The notes below the pieces were generated by a model, which saw nothing but the letters and a program-made list of their open reading frames with translations, did not search any database and was not told the origin of the DNA. Source: Saprospiraceae bacterium (lineage in GTDB: Bacteria > Bacteroidota > Bacteroidia > Chitinophagales > Saprospiraceae). From it: a stretch of DNA of 64,000 nucleotides. Position numbers and translations under genes: made by a program. Shown in pieces: positions 17,948-29,400 of this stretch. Positions within the stretch are counted from its first letter, which is position 1. Every line of letters starts with the position of its first letter. The stretch spans positions 124,001 through 188,000 of the forward strand of contig JALHQW010000005.1 of the NCBI GenBank assembly GCA_022841745.1. Direction: 5' to 3'.

Positions 17948-20900
17948 ATGAACAACTCACTTGTTACATTTAACAGAATCCTATTAAGTCAGATTGGGAT
18001 ACCAAAAGGTATTTTCCGTGCGGCTTTAGTAGGTTTATTTGCGCTTTTTTATGCGAATGCAGAGGTCAGCGCCCAGTGCCAGACCTGTTGTAACGGCAGC
18101 AAACCAAAATCATTGGTTTTGCTCTACAACGGCAAATCTTGCGCAGAATCAGTCACCTGCCAAGCGGCAGATAAATGGTCTTGCTCAGGTTCCGGCCCTG
18201 GCAATGCTGCCACCGTTTACATCACCGCCAGCAAGAATGATGATGGTACTGGCGGCACTTATTTCGCTGGCACCGTCAACCTGAACGCTGAATTTACTGC
18301 AATTGCAGCATCAGGAGGAAGTACAACCTTCCCATCCAACACCTATTTCAGGGTTTTAAGCAGCCAGGGTGGCACCTTGCTACAGACTGTCAAAATCCAC
18401 ACCTCCTGTTCAACCCCGCTCGTGGCGGGCGACCAGTTAGGTAGCTTCAAGCTCAATAAAATCACGCTTGAGGACAATACGGTGTGCAATGCACCAGCAC
18501 CGCCACCGCCACCGCCGACCTGCCCTACACCGGTCTTTACCATCAACAACAATTCCAGCACCAATGCTGGGCCGGTTTGCAAAAACACCCAGATTATTTA
18601 CAAAGCGACGGACCTTGGATTCCCCTGCTTCGTTTATAGCTGGAACTTTGGCGCCAATGCCACCCCTTCCACGGCTACAGGCATCGGGCCTCACACGGTG
18701 ACCTATTCTTCGACGGGAACTGCTACCGTTACCCTGAGCACCACCAACAACTGTGCAGGTGGCGTCGGCTCGACCCTCTGCCCTCCCCCGCCGCCCCCAC
18801 CAGTTGGCTCGGACTGTTGCGACAGCAACAGCGGCAAGCCCAAGACCCTGGCAATCAGGTACACAGGCCAGAGTTGCTCTACGACGAACACCACACAGGG
18901 CACAGACAAATACTCTTGTGCTGACGTTGGCAGCGGGCCAAACGGTGCTTCGTCCGTTTATATCATCGCCAACGAAAAGGCCGATGGTTCTGGCATCACT
19001 TATTTTGCTGGCACCGTCAATTTGAACAGCACCTTCAATGCCACATCGCCCAGCAGCACGTTGCCAACCAATACCTTCTTCATCGTAAAGGCAAGCCAAA
19101 GCGGCGCTGTATTGCAAAACATCAAAATCCATACTTCCTGCTCTGCGCCAATCGTGCCGGGCGAAAGCTTTGGTGCCCTCCTGCTTGAAAGCGCCACTTG
19201 GTCAACAGGTGTCACCTGCGACGTGAACAGCGGAAGTGGAGGCGGAAGTGGGAGCGGCGGCCCGGATTGCTGCGACAGCAACAGTGGCAAGCCAAAGTCC
19301 CTTACCATACAGTACAACGGCGAAAGCTGTTCAGAAACCAGCACTTCGCAAGGGCCAGACAAATATTCCTGCGCCAATGTTGGCAATGGGCCAAACGGTG
19401 CTACTTCCGTCTATATCCTTGCCAATGAGAAGGCAGATGGCACAGGCATTTCCTATTTTGCAGGCACCGTCAGCTTGGGCAGCAGCTTTACTGCCACCTC
19501 CCCAAGCAGTTCCCTGCCTACCAACACTTATTTTATTGTCAAGGCCAGCCAAAGTGGCGCTGTCCTGCAAAATGTGAAAATCCACACATCCTGCTCGGCG
19601 CCCATCGTATCAGGCGACCAGTTCGGAAGCCTTGTTTTGCAAGCTGCTACTTGGGCTTCAGGTGTCACTTGCGGTCAAGTAACGCCTCCTGGACCTGATT
19701 GCATTGATTGCCAGAAAACGACGACGGTTACCATTACTGTACAGGACTGCACCTGTATCAACCAAGGTGGCGACTCGGACGGTGATGGTGTTTGCAACAA
19801 CCAAGATTGCGCACCTTTCGACCCGAATTTTCCCAAGCCTGCTGGCACAACTTGCAACGACAACAATCCGAACACCACCAACGATGTGATACAATCCGAT
19901 GGTTGCTCGTGCGCAGGAACACCTGCTTGTAACCTTTCGGCTACGTTCACTGTACCAAACGGCTGTTTGACAAACACTTTCTTCCTTTTTGCGGATGCGA
20001 ACGACCCCTACTCCCCACCCAATAATCCAAACTACACCTATTCTTACGTCATACAACCTGCCAATACGGTTGCCTCTGCGTTTACGATTGACCCACGGTC
20101 GTTGTCTGTTACATTCAATGCAACGGGCCTTAAAACCGTGACTGCTACTATTACAAATCCGGCAATTCCTAACTGTCAAATCGTGAAAACGGCCACCTTC
20201 ACGGTTTCGGACTGTAGCCCTTGCGTGAACCAAGGTGGCGACTCAGACGGCGACGGCGTTTGCAACAACGTGGACTGCCAGCCCAACAACCCGGCTTTCC
20301 CGGCTACGCCTGGCACACCTTGCAACGACGGCAACCCGAACACCAACAACGATGTGGTAACCGCCAATGGCTGTGGCTGCGCTGGTACACCCACATCCAC
20401 CTGCAACGTGACCGTCAATGGGTGTGTGATTACTATCACTGGCTTGAATGCTACCAGCAGTGCCAAGATTTTTAACAGCACTTGGAATATCCTCTTCGAC
20501 TGCAATCCTTGGGGCGGCACCCCTTGTGGTAGCAACATCACCTACACCGTTCCTTCTAATGGCACTTACTGGGTGCAGGCCTGTGGTAGCACCACTTCCT
20601 ACACCGTGTCCAACTGTACCACCAACCCATGCGCCAACCTAGGTGGCGACTCCGACGGGGATGGCGTCTGCAACAACAACGACTGCCAGCCCAACAACCC
20701 GGCGTTCCCTGCAACACCTGGCTCGCCCTGCAACGACGGCAACCCGAACACCACCAACGACGTGGTGACGGCCAACGGCTGTGGATGCGCCGGAACGCCA
20801 GTTTCGGTTTGCGACAACATCACCAATGGTGGCACCATCGGTTTTGGCAATAGCTGTGCTTCCACTGCTTCCATAGCTTGCAACACGGCGGCGCCGAACA

Positions 20901-23221
20901 TCATCAATTGCCTCAGTCCGTCCGGAGGCAGCGGAACTATTGATATTATTTGGTTGAAGAGCACGACGAGCTGCTCACCACCCACCACCACAGCCGCACA
21001 GGTTATCGCTGGTCTGGACCCTCATTGGGTACTCATCCCTGGCCAAACAGGCCTGACCCTCAATCCTGGAGTCGTATCTGCCAACACCTGTTACCTGCGT
21101 TGTACCCGTCGGGTAGGTTGTGCCAACTACATTGAGTCCAATATTATCAGCCTCACTACTGATTGCAACACTGGCACACCAAATTGCGCCAACATCACAA
21201 TTTCTGCTGGAAATGGTACCATTACAGTAGGGAACCTTGGAGCAGCACCATTCGCTTCAGTGAAGATTTTCAATACCAGCTGGGGCACGGTATTTAGTTG
21301 CTTCGCTAATTGCAATGGCTCCACTGTGACCGTAAACGTTGGGGCTGGCACTTACTATGTCTATGCTGGCTATGTTGCAAGCAACTACAGCCTCATCTGC
21401 GAGCGGAACCAGACGGTAACGGTGACCACCACCACCAACCCCTGCGCCACCCAGGGTGGGGACACCGATGGCGACGGCGTTTGCAACAACCAGGACTGCG
21501 CTCCGTCTGACCCTGCTTTCCCGAAACCTGCCGGGACACCCTGCAACGACGGCAACCCGAACACGACAAACGACGTGATTCAGGCCAATGGCTGCACCTG
21601 TGCAGGAACCACTGTCAGCCCATGTTCTACCCAAGGTGGGGACAGCGACGGCGATGGCGTTTGCAACAACCAAGACTGCGCTCCTTTTGATGCGAACTTC
21701 CCGAAACCGGCAGGCACTGCATGCAACGACGGAAACCCGAACACGACAAACGACGTGATCCAGGCCAATGGCTGCACCTGTGCAGGAACCACTGTCAGCC
21801 CATGTTCTACCCAGGGCGGCGACAGCGATGGCGACGGCGTTTGCAACAACCAGGACTGCGCTCCTTTTGATGCGAACTTCCCGAAACCGGCAGGCACTAC
21901 CTGCAACGACGGCAACGCCAATACCGTCTCGGATGTAATCCAAGCTGATGGATGCACCTGTGCCGGCACCGTTCTGCCTCCAGCAAACTGCAATGTTCAA
22001 ACGAATGGATGCGTTACCGTGGTTTTGAAAGGCATCACCACGAATGCCAATGGCAGCAAAACTTATGAGTTCAAAATAACTCACAACTGTAGTCATGCCC
22101 TTTCCTACGCAGCCTTCCAATTGCCCAGTGGTTACACCGCAACGGATCGTCAAAATGGTGGCACTTATAATGGATGGTCAGTGAATTATTTGGTTGAAAA
22201 CCCAACCAATAATCCATTTTACTCCATTAAGTTTGAAACCATTGGCCAAGGCATCAGCAACGGTCAAATGGAGACGTTCACCTATACCCTTCCTGCTGGG
22301 GCACCCGTGCTAAACCCCCTGAAGGTACAGGTAAAAGCATCCACGACCACCTATCTGGTAAGCATGAACACGACAAACTGCAGTAGCGGCGGAGGCGGCG
22401 GCACACCCAACTGTGCCAACATCAACATATCAACCAGCCCGGGCAAAATAAATGTAACAGGCCTGGACGGTGCTCCTATCAGCTCACTGCAAGTATTCAA
22501 CTCAAGCTGGACGACCACGATTTTCTCTTGCTTCAACAATTGCGGTGCTTCGCAACAAATAACTGTTCCGGCGGGCAGTTACCAGGTACTGGCCAAGTAT
22601 TACAATTCAAGCTGGACCCCAGTTTGCGAGAAATCACAATCGGTTAACGTCAGCAGTGCCTTGCAGGGCGACCAACAGGAAAACCTGCACTTCGTTGCGA
22701 ACAAGCACGAGGAGCACACTACCCTTTTCTGGTTGCACAATAGGGGCAATATTGTTGCTGACTACAACCTTGAGCGTTCTTCGGATGGCGTTCAGTTTGA
22801 GCGGATTGCCAACTTGGTATCTCTTGGCGGAGAACGCAGCGAATACTACGAAACTTACGATTTCGAACCATTAAGTGGGGACAATTATTACCGCCTGCAA
22901 TTGGTGAATATTGATGGTAGCATTACTTACTCCGACATCCAGAAAGTCAATTTCCCCGACCTCGTGGATTTTGTCCTGTTCCCGAACCCAGCCAATGGGT
23001 TTGTAAAAGCCAACCTTGAAACGGTGATTGGTGCTGAGGGAGTGAGCATCACCATCTTCAACAACCTCGGATTGCAGGTCAAGCACATCGAGCTGGACGA
23101 AGTCTGGAGCAAATACTATCAGATGGACATCCGTGACATGCACGAAGGCCACTATACTGTTTGGTTGAATGTGCCGAGCAAGCGGCCAATCGCCAAGAAG
23201 CTGGTTGTTGGTAAACTGTAG
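17948..23221 (+). CDS. Mosaic T9SS-sorted surface protein with three KPK-type and six Asp-rich modules (paralogue 3)
   Basis: A secreted protein of 1,757 residues; the signal peptide ends SAQ at about residue 42. Three copies of a ~135-residue module with KPKxLxxxYxGxSC and VKIHTSCS lie at about 46-180, 289-424 and 440-575. The first is followed by a PKD-like domain and a proline run. Six D-x-DGDGVCNN / CNDGNPNT repeats follow, the last three in direct tandem. Mixed among them are a CNVTVNGCVI module, a CYLRCTRRVGC module, and a ~120-residue segment (NCNVQTNGCVTVVLKG) not seen in the paralogues. The T9SS type A sorting domain is at about 1675-1757, with almost the same sequence as in the other two paralogues (IFNNLGLQVK, HYTVWLNVP). 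Its own promoter precedes it and a strong hairpin follows. Probable adhesin or matrix component, possibly calcium-stabilised (inference). Confidence 0.9.
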   Translation: MNNSLVTFNRILLSQIGIPKGIFRAALVGLFALFYANAEVSAQCQTCCNGSKPKSLVLLYNGKSCAESVTCQAADKWSCSGSGPGNAATVYITASKNDDGTGGTYFAGTVNLNAEFTAIAASGGSTTFPSNTYFRVLSSQGGTLLQTVKIHTSCSTPLVAGDQLGSFKLNKITLEDNTVCNAPAPPPPPPTCPTPVFTINNNSSTNAGPVCKNTQIIYKATDLGFPCFVYSWNFGANATPSTATGIGPHTVTYSSTGTATVTLSTTNNCAGGVGSTLCPPPPPPPVGSDCCDSNSGKPKTLAIRYTGQSCSTTNTTQGTDKYSCADVGSGPNGASSVYIIANEKADGSGITYFAGTVNLNSTFNATSPSSTLPTNTFFIVKASQSGAVLQNIKIHTSCSAPIVPGESFGALLLESATWSTGVTCDVNSGSGGGSGSGGPDCCDSNSGKPKSLTIQYNGESCSETSTSQGPDKYSCANVGNGPNGATSVYILANEKADGTGISYFAGTVSLGSSFTATSPSSSLPTNTYFIVKASQSGAVLQNVKIHTSCSAPIVSGDQFGSLVLQAATWASGVTCGQVTPPGPDCIDCQKTTTVTITVQDCTCINQGGDSDGDGVCNNQDCAPFDPNFPKPAGTTCNDNNPNTTNDVIQSDGCSCAGTPACNLSATFTVPNGCLTNTFFLFADANDPYSPPNNPNYTYSYVIQPANTVASAFTIDPRSLSVTFNATGLKTVTATITNPAIPNCQIVKTATFTVSDCSPCVNQGGDSDGDGVCNNVDCQPNNPAFPATPGTPCNDGNPNTNNDVVTANGCGCAGTPTSTCNVTVNGCVITITGLNATSSAKIFNSTWNILFDCNPWGGTPCGSNITYTVPSNGTYWVQACGSTTSYTVSNCTTNPCANLGGDSDGDGVCNNNDCQPNNPAFPATPGSPCNDGNPNTTNDVVTANGCGCAGTPVSVCDNITNGGTIGFGNSCASTASIACNTAAPNIINCLSPSGGSGTIDIIWLKSTTSCSPPTTTAAQVIAGLDPHWVLIPGQTGLTLNPGVVSANTCYLRCTRRVGCANYIESNIISLTTDCNTGTPNCANITISAGNGTITVGNLGAAPFASVKIFNTSWGTVFSCFANCNGSTVTVNVGAGTYYVYAGYVASNYSLICERNQTVTVTTTTNPCATQGGDTDGDGVCNNQDCAPSDPAFPKPAGTPCNDGNPNTTNDVIQANGCTCAGTTVSPCSTQGGDSDGDGVCNNQDCAPFDANFPKPAGTACNDGNPNTTNDVIQANGCTCAGTTVSPCSTQGGDSDGDGVCNNQDCAPFDANFPKPAGTTCNDGNANTVSDVIQADGCTCAGTVLPPANCNVQTNGCVTVVLKGITTNANGSKTYEFKITHNCSHALSYAAFQLPSGYTATDRQNGGTYNGWSVNYLVENPTNNPFYSIKFETIGQGISNGQMETFTYTLPAGAPVLNPLKVQVKASTTTYLVSMNTTNCSSGGGGGTPNCANINISTSPGKINVTGLDGAPISSLQVFNSSWTTTIFSCFNNCGASQQITVPAGSYQVLAKYYNSSWTPVCEKSQSVNVSSALQGDQQENLHFVANKHEEHTTLFWLHNRGNIVADYNLERSSDGVQFERIANLVSLGGERSEYYETYDFEPLSGDNYYRLQLVNIDGSITYSDIQKVNFPDLVDFVLFPNPANGFVKANLETVIGAEGVSITIFNNLGLQVKHIELDEVWSKYYQMDIRDMHEGHYTVWLNVPSKRPIAKKLVVGKL
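21436..21985 (+). repeat. Three tandem 183-bp Asp-rich repeat units
   Basis: Units begin near 21436, 21619 and 21802; the second and third are nearly identical over most of their length. They are in frame (61 codons) and encode GGDSDGDGVCNNQDC, CNDGNPNT and GCTCAGT segments. Confidence 0.9.
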
Positions 23222-23269
23222 GAAACGGTTTTCAAGCAATTACTTCGAGACAGAAAGGTAGCTAAAAGA

Positions 23270-23309
23270 AAAGCCAGCCCCATTTACAGGGGCTGGCTTT
23301 CGCTTTTTT
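23270..23309. terminator. Bidirectional terminator between convergent surface-protein genes
   Basis: A perfect 12-bp stem AAAGCCAGCCCC / GGGGCTGGCTTT (23270-23281 with 23289-23300) has T6 just after it on the plus strand and a TTTTCTTTTA stretch on the minus strand. It lies between the convergent stops at 23221 and 23405 and can serve both genes. Confidence 0.85.
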
Positions 23310-23404
23310 ATCCAAAACGTGGGAGTAGAAAAAAAAATCATTTTTTCTTTTAACTCTCACGCCCTTCTAAGAATTTACATGCTCGATTATATAGTACCTG
23401 TCTT

Positions 23405-26400
23405 CTACGGTATCAATGAATAAGCAATATAATTGCTCAATTTCAGTGTATTGGTAGGAATGGCCAAAATAGTATGTTGCAATAACATGGCCCTATCGTT
23501 TGTAGGCCCTTGGTAAATGGCATTGCCGTCAAGGTTGAGATCTGATTCCTCGTACCCACTCCTGATGAAATTGGAAAGGTTGGAGTAGTTGTCGGGGTGT
23601 GTCATAATATCGAAGAACAACTTGAAAGCATCGTTGTTCGGGCCTTGGTAAATGACCTTGCCATCACCGTTCAGGTCGCCAGGCCACAGCCTTCTGGTCC
23701 CTTCGACTAACCTTTGGGCATGTTCGCTTTCGTATAGCGGCTCGTTAGGTGAAGTAAAATCCACTAATGGGGGGTTCAGAATGTCCAATAACTTGGGGTT
23801 TGCCGTCATAATCCCAAGGTGGTTTCTATGCTTCAACGAAACATAGTAATCTCCCGCCTCGGTAGTATCAAACATTAGAATATCAGACCCATTGGTGCCG
23901 ATTACAGTGCCATTTCTTAACAGCAAAGCTGATTTGGTACCCAATACAATCGTTGGTTCAACTGGGTCTCTCAATTCAACGAGCACCCAGTCCACCATGG
24001 CAGTTGGACCGGTTATATCAAAGTAGGAAGCAGGTATTGTTTCCAAATTGGCACCACCTGGGTTATTATCAGGATCCGGCTGCCAGTAAGGGCTAGCGGA
24101 AGGCAAATACTGCTTCTCACGTAGCTTGTCCCGCATCAGCGTACTATTTGCGACACTAACAAGACCACCACCAAGCAGGACATTCACTCTAACTGCTGCC
24201 ATATTGCAGGTATCGGTCCTGATAAGGGTATAGGCATTGCCGCAGTCATCCGCTGCTACCCAATTATTCGTGCGGACCGTGCCAGCGGGTGTTAGTGTCG
24301 AGGACTCAGTAAAATTAACAGTTACCTGGTTATCGCAATCGTCCACAGCAAATAGATTAATGCCGGGCAAAAAACTGGTTTCCACCTGCGTACAAGGGTT
24401 GTCAATTTCAGCAGGCAAGCTACCTTCCACAACCATGTAGGAAATTGGCCTTGCCGTGAACAAATTGTTCAAGTATGGCCACTCCTCAATCCTGACTTCG
24501 AAACTATTGGCGGTCACATTTCGCACCCGAATGGAAGCAGGGTCGTTCCCAATGGGCTGCCCACCAAATAGTACAACAGGTTTTGAGAACCTTTTCGGCA
24601 ATGGAACAGTCGTCCATGTATTTCCAATAGTTACGCTTCCTGCATGGCCGATGAAATCCCCTTCGATGTCGTTCAGGCTGCCTGCGTTCAATGCCAACCA
24701 AGCCACACTCTCTGCACCATGGTTCTTCTCTGCGTCCAGTGATTGCTCCTCGTCCAAAAACAGCCTGAAATTGTTGATTGTCTGAGTCTGGAACCGGATG
24801 GTGAACGGGTCGGCCTCGTTATGGGTAGTGGCAAATGCCAGCAAAACGGGGGCAGCAGTATATGGGTTTGTATAATTGATAGTGGTTGGGGCACTGGATA
24901 TACCCGTAGCCAAACCAGACTGCAACTTAGCAGCATCTGAAGTTTTACCAACCTCCATTGCCATCCAGGCAATTTGCTCAATGACGTGAATCCCGTCTGC
25001 CTGTTCCTGTTCTTGTACCTTGGCAAAGAATCCTTCCTCGTCCACGTCTTTCACACGGATGGTGATTGGCTCTGAACCATTGGCTGTTATAACTTGGGCA
25101 AACACCAATGGTGGAGCATCAAACGCAATTGGGAATTTCACCCTTGTCCAGGTAGTCCTTACTTTCTCCGCAATGCCCGCCAATAGTTTTTTCCCATTGC
25201 TCAATGTATAAACCCGGAATAGCTCTGGCTCTACCTCATCTGCAACAGTAATGGTCTGGGTGCCAACAGTCGAGTTGCCACATAAGTCATAAGCTGTCCA
25301 GGTTCGTATGACGTGATAATTCTGGCAAGCAGCGGGAGAACCTTGGTTATTGTTTTCGTCAAAACTCATGTAAATGCCAGGACAAACATCCAAACCTATT
25401 ACGGTCGGGGCAACGGGAATAGGGTCACCGCAACCGATGGTCACATCGGCTGGTAGATTCATGAGCGTGGGCGGCAGATTGTCCCCAGCTTGAAGCAGGA
25501 CCGTTGCTTGGTCACAACAGCCTGTTACCGCATTGCATACCTGGTACCTGAAGCTGTCCACCCCACATGCCGAATTATAAGGCGAGTAAGTGAACACGCC
25601 CATCGAATTGATAGTGACAGACCCTTTTGTTGCCGGTGTGGTTATACTGTAAACCGGGTATTGAATATTGACGTCGTTGTAAATGGGTTGCTCTACAAAC
25701 ACCTCTCCGGGGCAGGTTTCGAAGACATCGTTGGCAAGTTGAGGTGCGCCTACAAATAGACACTCTGGATCAGCACAATCTACAAGGCCATCGCCATCAT
25801 TGTCAATGCCGTCCGTGCAATTTTCCGGGCAGTTGACGACAGTTATCGTCACTGAATTTGTGGCAATACACCCTGTGGCAGAAGTTACGGTAACCTGATA
25901 GGTTGTTGTGACCAAAGGGTACACGGTATGGGTTTGGCCGGCGCCAAGCCCATTGTCCCAATTGAAAGTATAAGGAGCAGTGCCTCCGGTTGCTGTTGCG
26001 TTAAGCACATAGCTGCTCCCAATACAAATATTGACATTTGTGCCTACGTCTATCGTAGGCACGCAGTCATTGTCGAGGCAATCAATAAGGCCGTCAGTAT
26101 CGTCGTCGAGGCCGTTGTCGCAGATTTCTTGACAAACAGTAACAGTGACCACCACCTCGTCAGTGCTATTACAGCCACTTGCATCGGTGACTGTTACGGT
26201 GTAGGCCGTCGTGGTAAGAGGGGTTACCGTTTTTGATGCCCCAGTACCAAGTCCGTTGTTCCATACGTAACTTGAACCGCCCGAAGCTGTCAAGGTTGTA
26301 GTATGACCCGTACAAATGCTCACGTCTGGTCCAGCGTTGGCGCCAGTAAAAGCTGTTACGGTTACGGTTGCACTGGCAGAGGTTGTGCTCCCACAGCCAT

Positions 26401-29400
26401 TTCCAGCTGAACCAACTATTACCCTGTAATAATTCGTACCAGGTGTTCCGTCCGGTGGGATATAAGTGGAGGCGGTTGCGCCAGCAATATTATTGAACAC
26501 CGAATTGTTGGTGCTGCTTTGCCATTGATAGGTCAAGGGTGGGACACCCCCAGTGGCAGTAACACCCAATTGAAGGCCTGCAGCGACACATTCAGTTATA
26601 TTGCTTGGCTGTACAGTAATGGCAGGGTCGGCTACAATCACCACCGGAGCTGTAGCTGAAGTCAAAGGGCTACACCCACCAGGGCCAGGCGTTACAATTG
26701 CCCTGAAATAGGTAGTACCAGCCGTCGTGCTGGGGGGGGTGTAGGTCGTCGAGGTGGCCCCGGAAATATTGGCAAAAGTCACGTTGTCGGCGCTGCTCTG
26801 CCACTGGTAGGTCAGGGGCGGTATGCCGCCGGTTGCAATCACGCTTACTGCCTGAGTTCCACCAACGCATTCCGTAAAGCCAGCCGCTTGAACGGTAAAT
26901 GCGGGGTCTGCATAAACTGTGACAGTAGCAATATCGCTGACTCCATTGTTGGTCCACAAGAAAGAATAAGTGCCTGGCGCACTAAAGCCGGTAATGGTAG
27001 TAGTCGGTGAGGTGGGGGTCGTAATCACCGCGGTTCCGGGGTTGCCCACTTGGGCGCTCCAGGTACCTGGCGTAGTAGTGGCTGCCATCGTCACCGAACC
27101 TGAAATGCAGGCGAGCCGGTCAGGCCCTGCGTTTACTTGCTGGATACCGATGTTTGCCCCAGTAACGGCCAAGGTATTTGTGGTAACGGTGATAGCCGAG
27201 TTGGGCACACCAACTTCAATGCCAGTGCCCGCTCCATTGTTGGTGCCAAAAGCCTCACCTGTGCTCGCCCACCCTGTCGGAAGATTAGCCGAAGTAGGCG
27301 CAGGTGTAAAAAGCGCCACATTCGTCGTGGAAATCATCAAGGTAAAACTGCTGTTGACATCCGCCTGGGGGAAAGTATAAGCACCGGTAGCACTGTTGAC
27401 AGTTGTTTTGAAACGCACTTCGCCCGCCGCATCTATCAGGTAGGCATAAACCGTGGCGCCCGATGGTGAGCCGAAAGCTGTTCCGTTCACCAGCCCATCG
27501 GACAGCCCATTGGAGTCGTTGTACAGCGTACCGCTGATGGTGGTGTTGTTTTTGGCAACACCAAAATCCAAAGGCGCCAGACAGGTGCCCGCATTGGACG
27601 CAGTCTGTGCATACTGCGCCGGGGTGGTCAGGTTCATATCTGCGGGGATGCTAGCAGGAGCTATCCTTGTGATATAGCACTGTGGGTATCTCAAGTATCG
27701 GATAGAGATATCATCAATGAATACATGGTCGCCTTCGTCCACGTTTCCATCCGTCAAAAACCTGATTCGGGTACTTGAAGATGCATAGTTTATGATGTTC
27801 TGGTTGTATATAGGTACATAACCGGCATCCGTGGTGCCATTCCCGGGGATGGTGAAAATGGTCGTCCAAGTGCTTCCATTGGGTGAGGCTTGCACCCGGA
27901 TATTTTCCCCGGAAGCCAATGTATTCGATGCTTTTCTGTAAGAAAAACTCAGGAAAGCATAAGTAGCACCGCTCAGGTTGACTGTCCTGGTTGCCGACTT
28001 GTTGAGGTCGTCCAGCCTGAGCGCATTGCCGAAGGCGCCATCCGCCACGATTTCCACATCCGTATTGGCGGCCGACTGCGCCGGGGAGACACAGTAGCCA
28101 ACCGAAGCATCGCCGGCATCCACCCAATTGGTGGCCCAAGCAGCTGTGCCATCCGTGCCCGTAGCACAGGTATTAGTGCCGCCAGCGCCATCAAAATTGT
28201 CCGAAACGATTTTTTCAGGATAAACCAGAAATTGGTAGGAACCCGAATTGTCAACTATGACGGAATCCACCAGTTCATTGGTATTTATAGCGGAGTTGCA
28301 GTTTCCGTCCACGTACAAATAGACTTTGGCAGGCGAGAAGCCCGTACCGCCGTCGTTTTTCACCCCGTCCTTGTTTTTGTCCAAAAATACCTGCCCGGAG
28401 ATGATGTTCCGTTGGGCGGGAGCGGGACAGGCATTGATTCTTATGATGACTAATGCCCTATCGCAAACCACATTTGGAGGTGAACCGGGCGTTGAGCAAA
28501 TGCCGTACTCTAAGGTATCCGAGCCAACGAAACCGTTGTTGGGGATATACAGCATCGTTCCATTGCTGTTCACCGAGACCGTGCCGTTTTTGGGTGGCAG
28601 GTAGCCGGTAGTGGTCAGGGTAGCCGGGTCAATCACCGCCAAAAATCCTCTGTCATTTTTCAATACTGAAATAGTGACGGGCTGGTTTGTTAGTGTGTAT
28701 GCAAAGTCATTATTGGCAAGGATTAATTTCTCCCCACAGAAAGGCTGAATTGTTGACCCCACATCCCAGTAGGGGCTTGCCGGGGTTGACAAAGAAGGGT
28801 CCTCGCCGTAGGCAGCAGCAATCTTGGTCCCGTCGCAAGTATAGACTGCCAAACCACTTTGGTCATTATCACTGTCCAATAGCTTTTTGTAATTGAGTTC
28901 GTTTAAAGCATAAGACACATCATAATGTAACCCACATGGACTTACGCTACCACCGTTTATCACATCGCCATCGTACTTGACATAAATCGTTGTATTTGCA
29001 GCTGGTGTAACCCAAATCGGATTGCCATTGGCGGTCCCATTAATAGAACCAGGGGCCCAGGCAATTGCTGCAAAACTAGTCAAGCGGTCTTCGGAAATCA
29101 GGTTAAATGCCCAATCATAAGTGGAACCCGAATTACCTCCACCGCCCGGGGTATAAGAATCGACAATTTGAATTGCCGTGAACGACTCCCCAGTCGGGTT
29201 AATAAACTTATAAGTTTGGGTGGATGAAATTGCCAAAGGAAAGCGCTTGACGGTTTTAGCTGGCAAGGTTATCGTCCCGCTGCTCGATGTGCCGAAGTAC
29301 CAATTGATATCTATCGCCCTGTTTAAGCTGTTGTACAACATCACAACAGCCGAATCGGGCGATAGGGTCGAAGGTACCGGGGTATAATAAACATCTGAAT

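Noticed and set aside
21436-21985. Regular ~183-bp repeats considered as a CRISPR or other non-coding array
   Set aside because: Units are far too long for CRISPR repeats, lie in frame inside a gene and encode a consistent Cys/Asp module.
21257-22153. 298-codon minus-strand frame opposite the Asp-rich repeats
   Set aside because: Antisense shadow created by the repeat units; no start context or domain.
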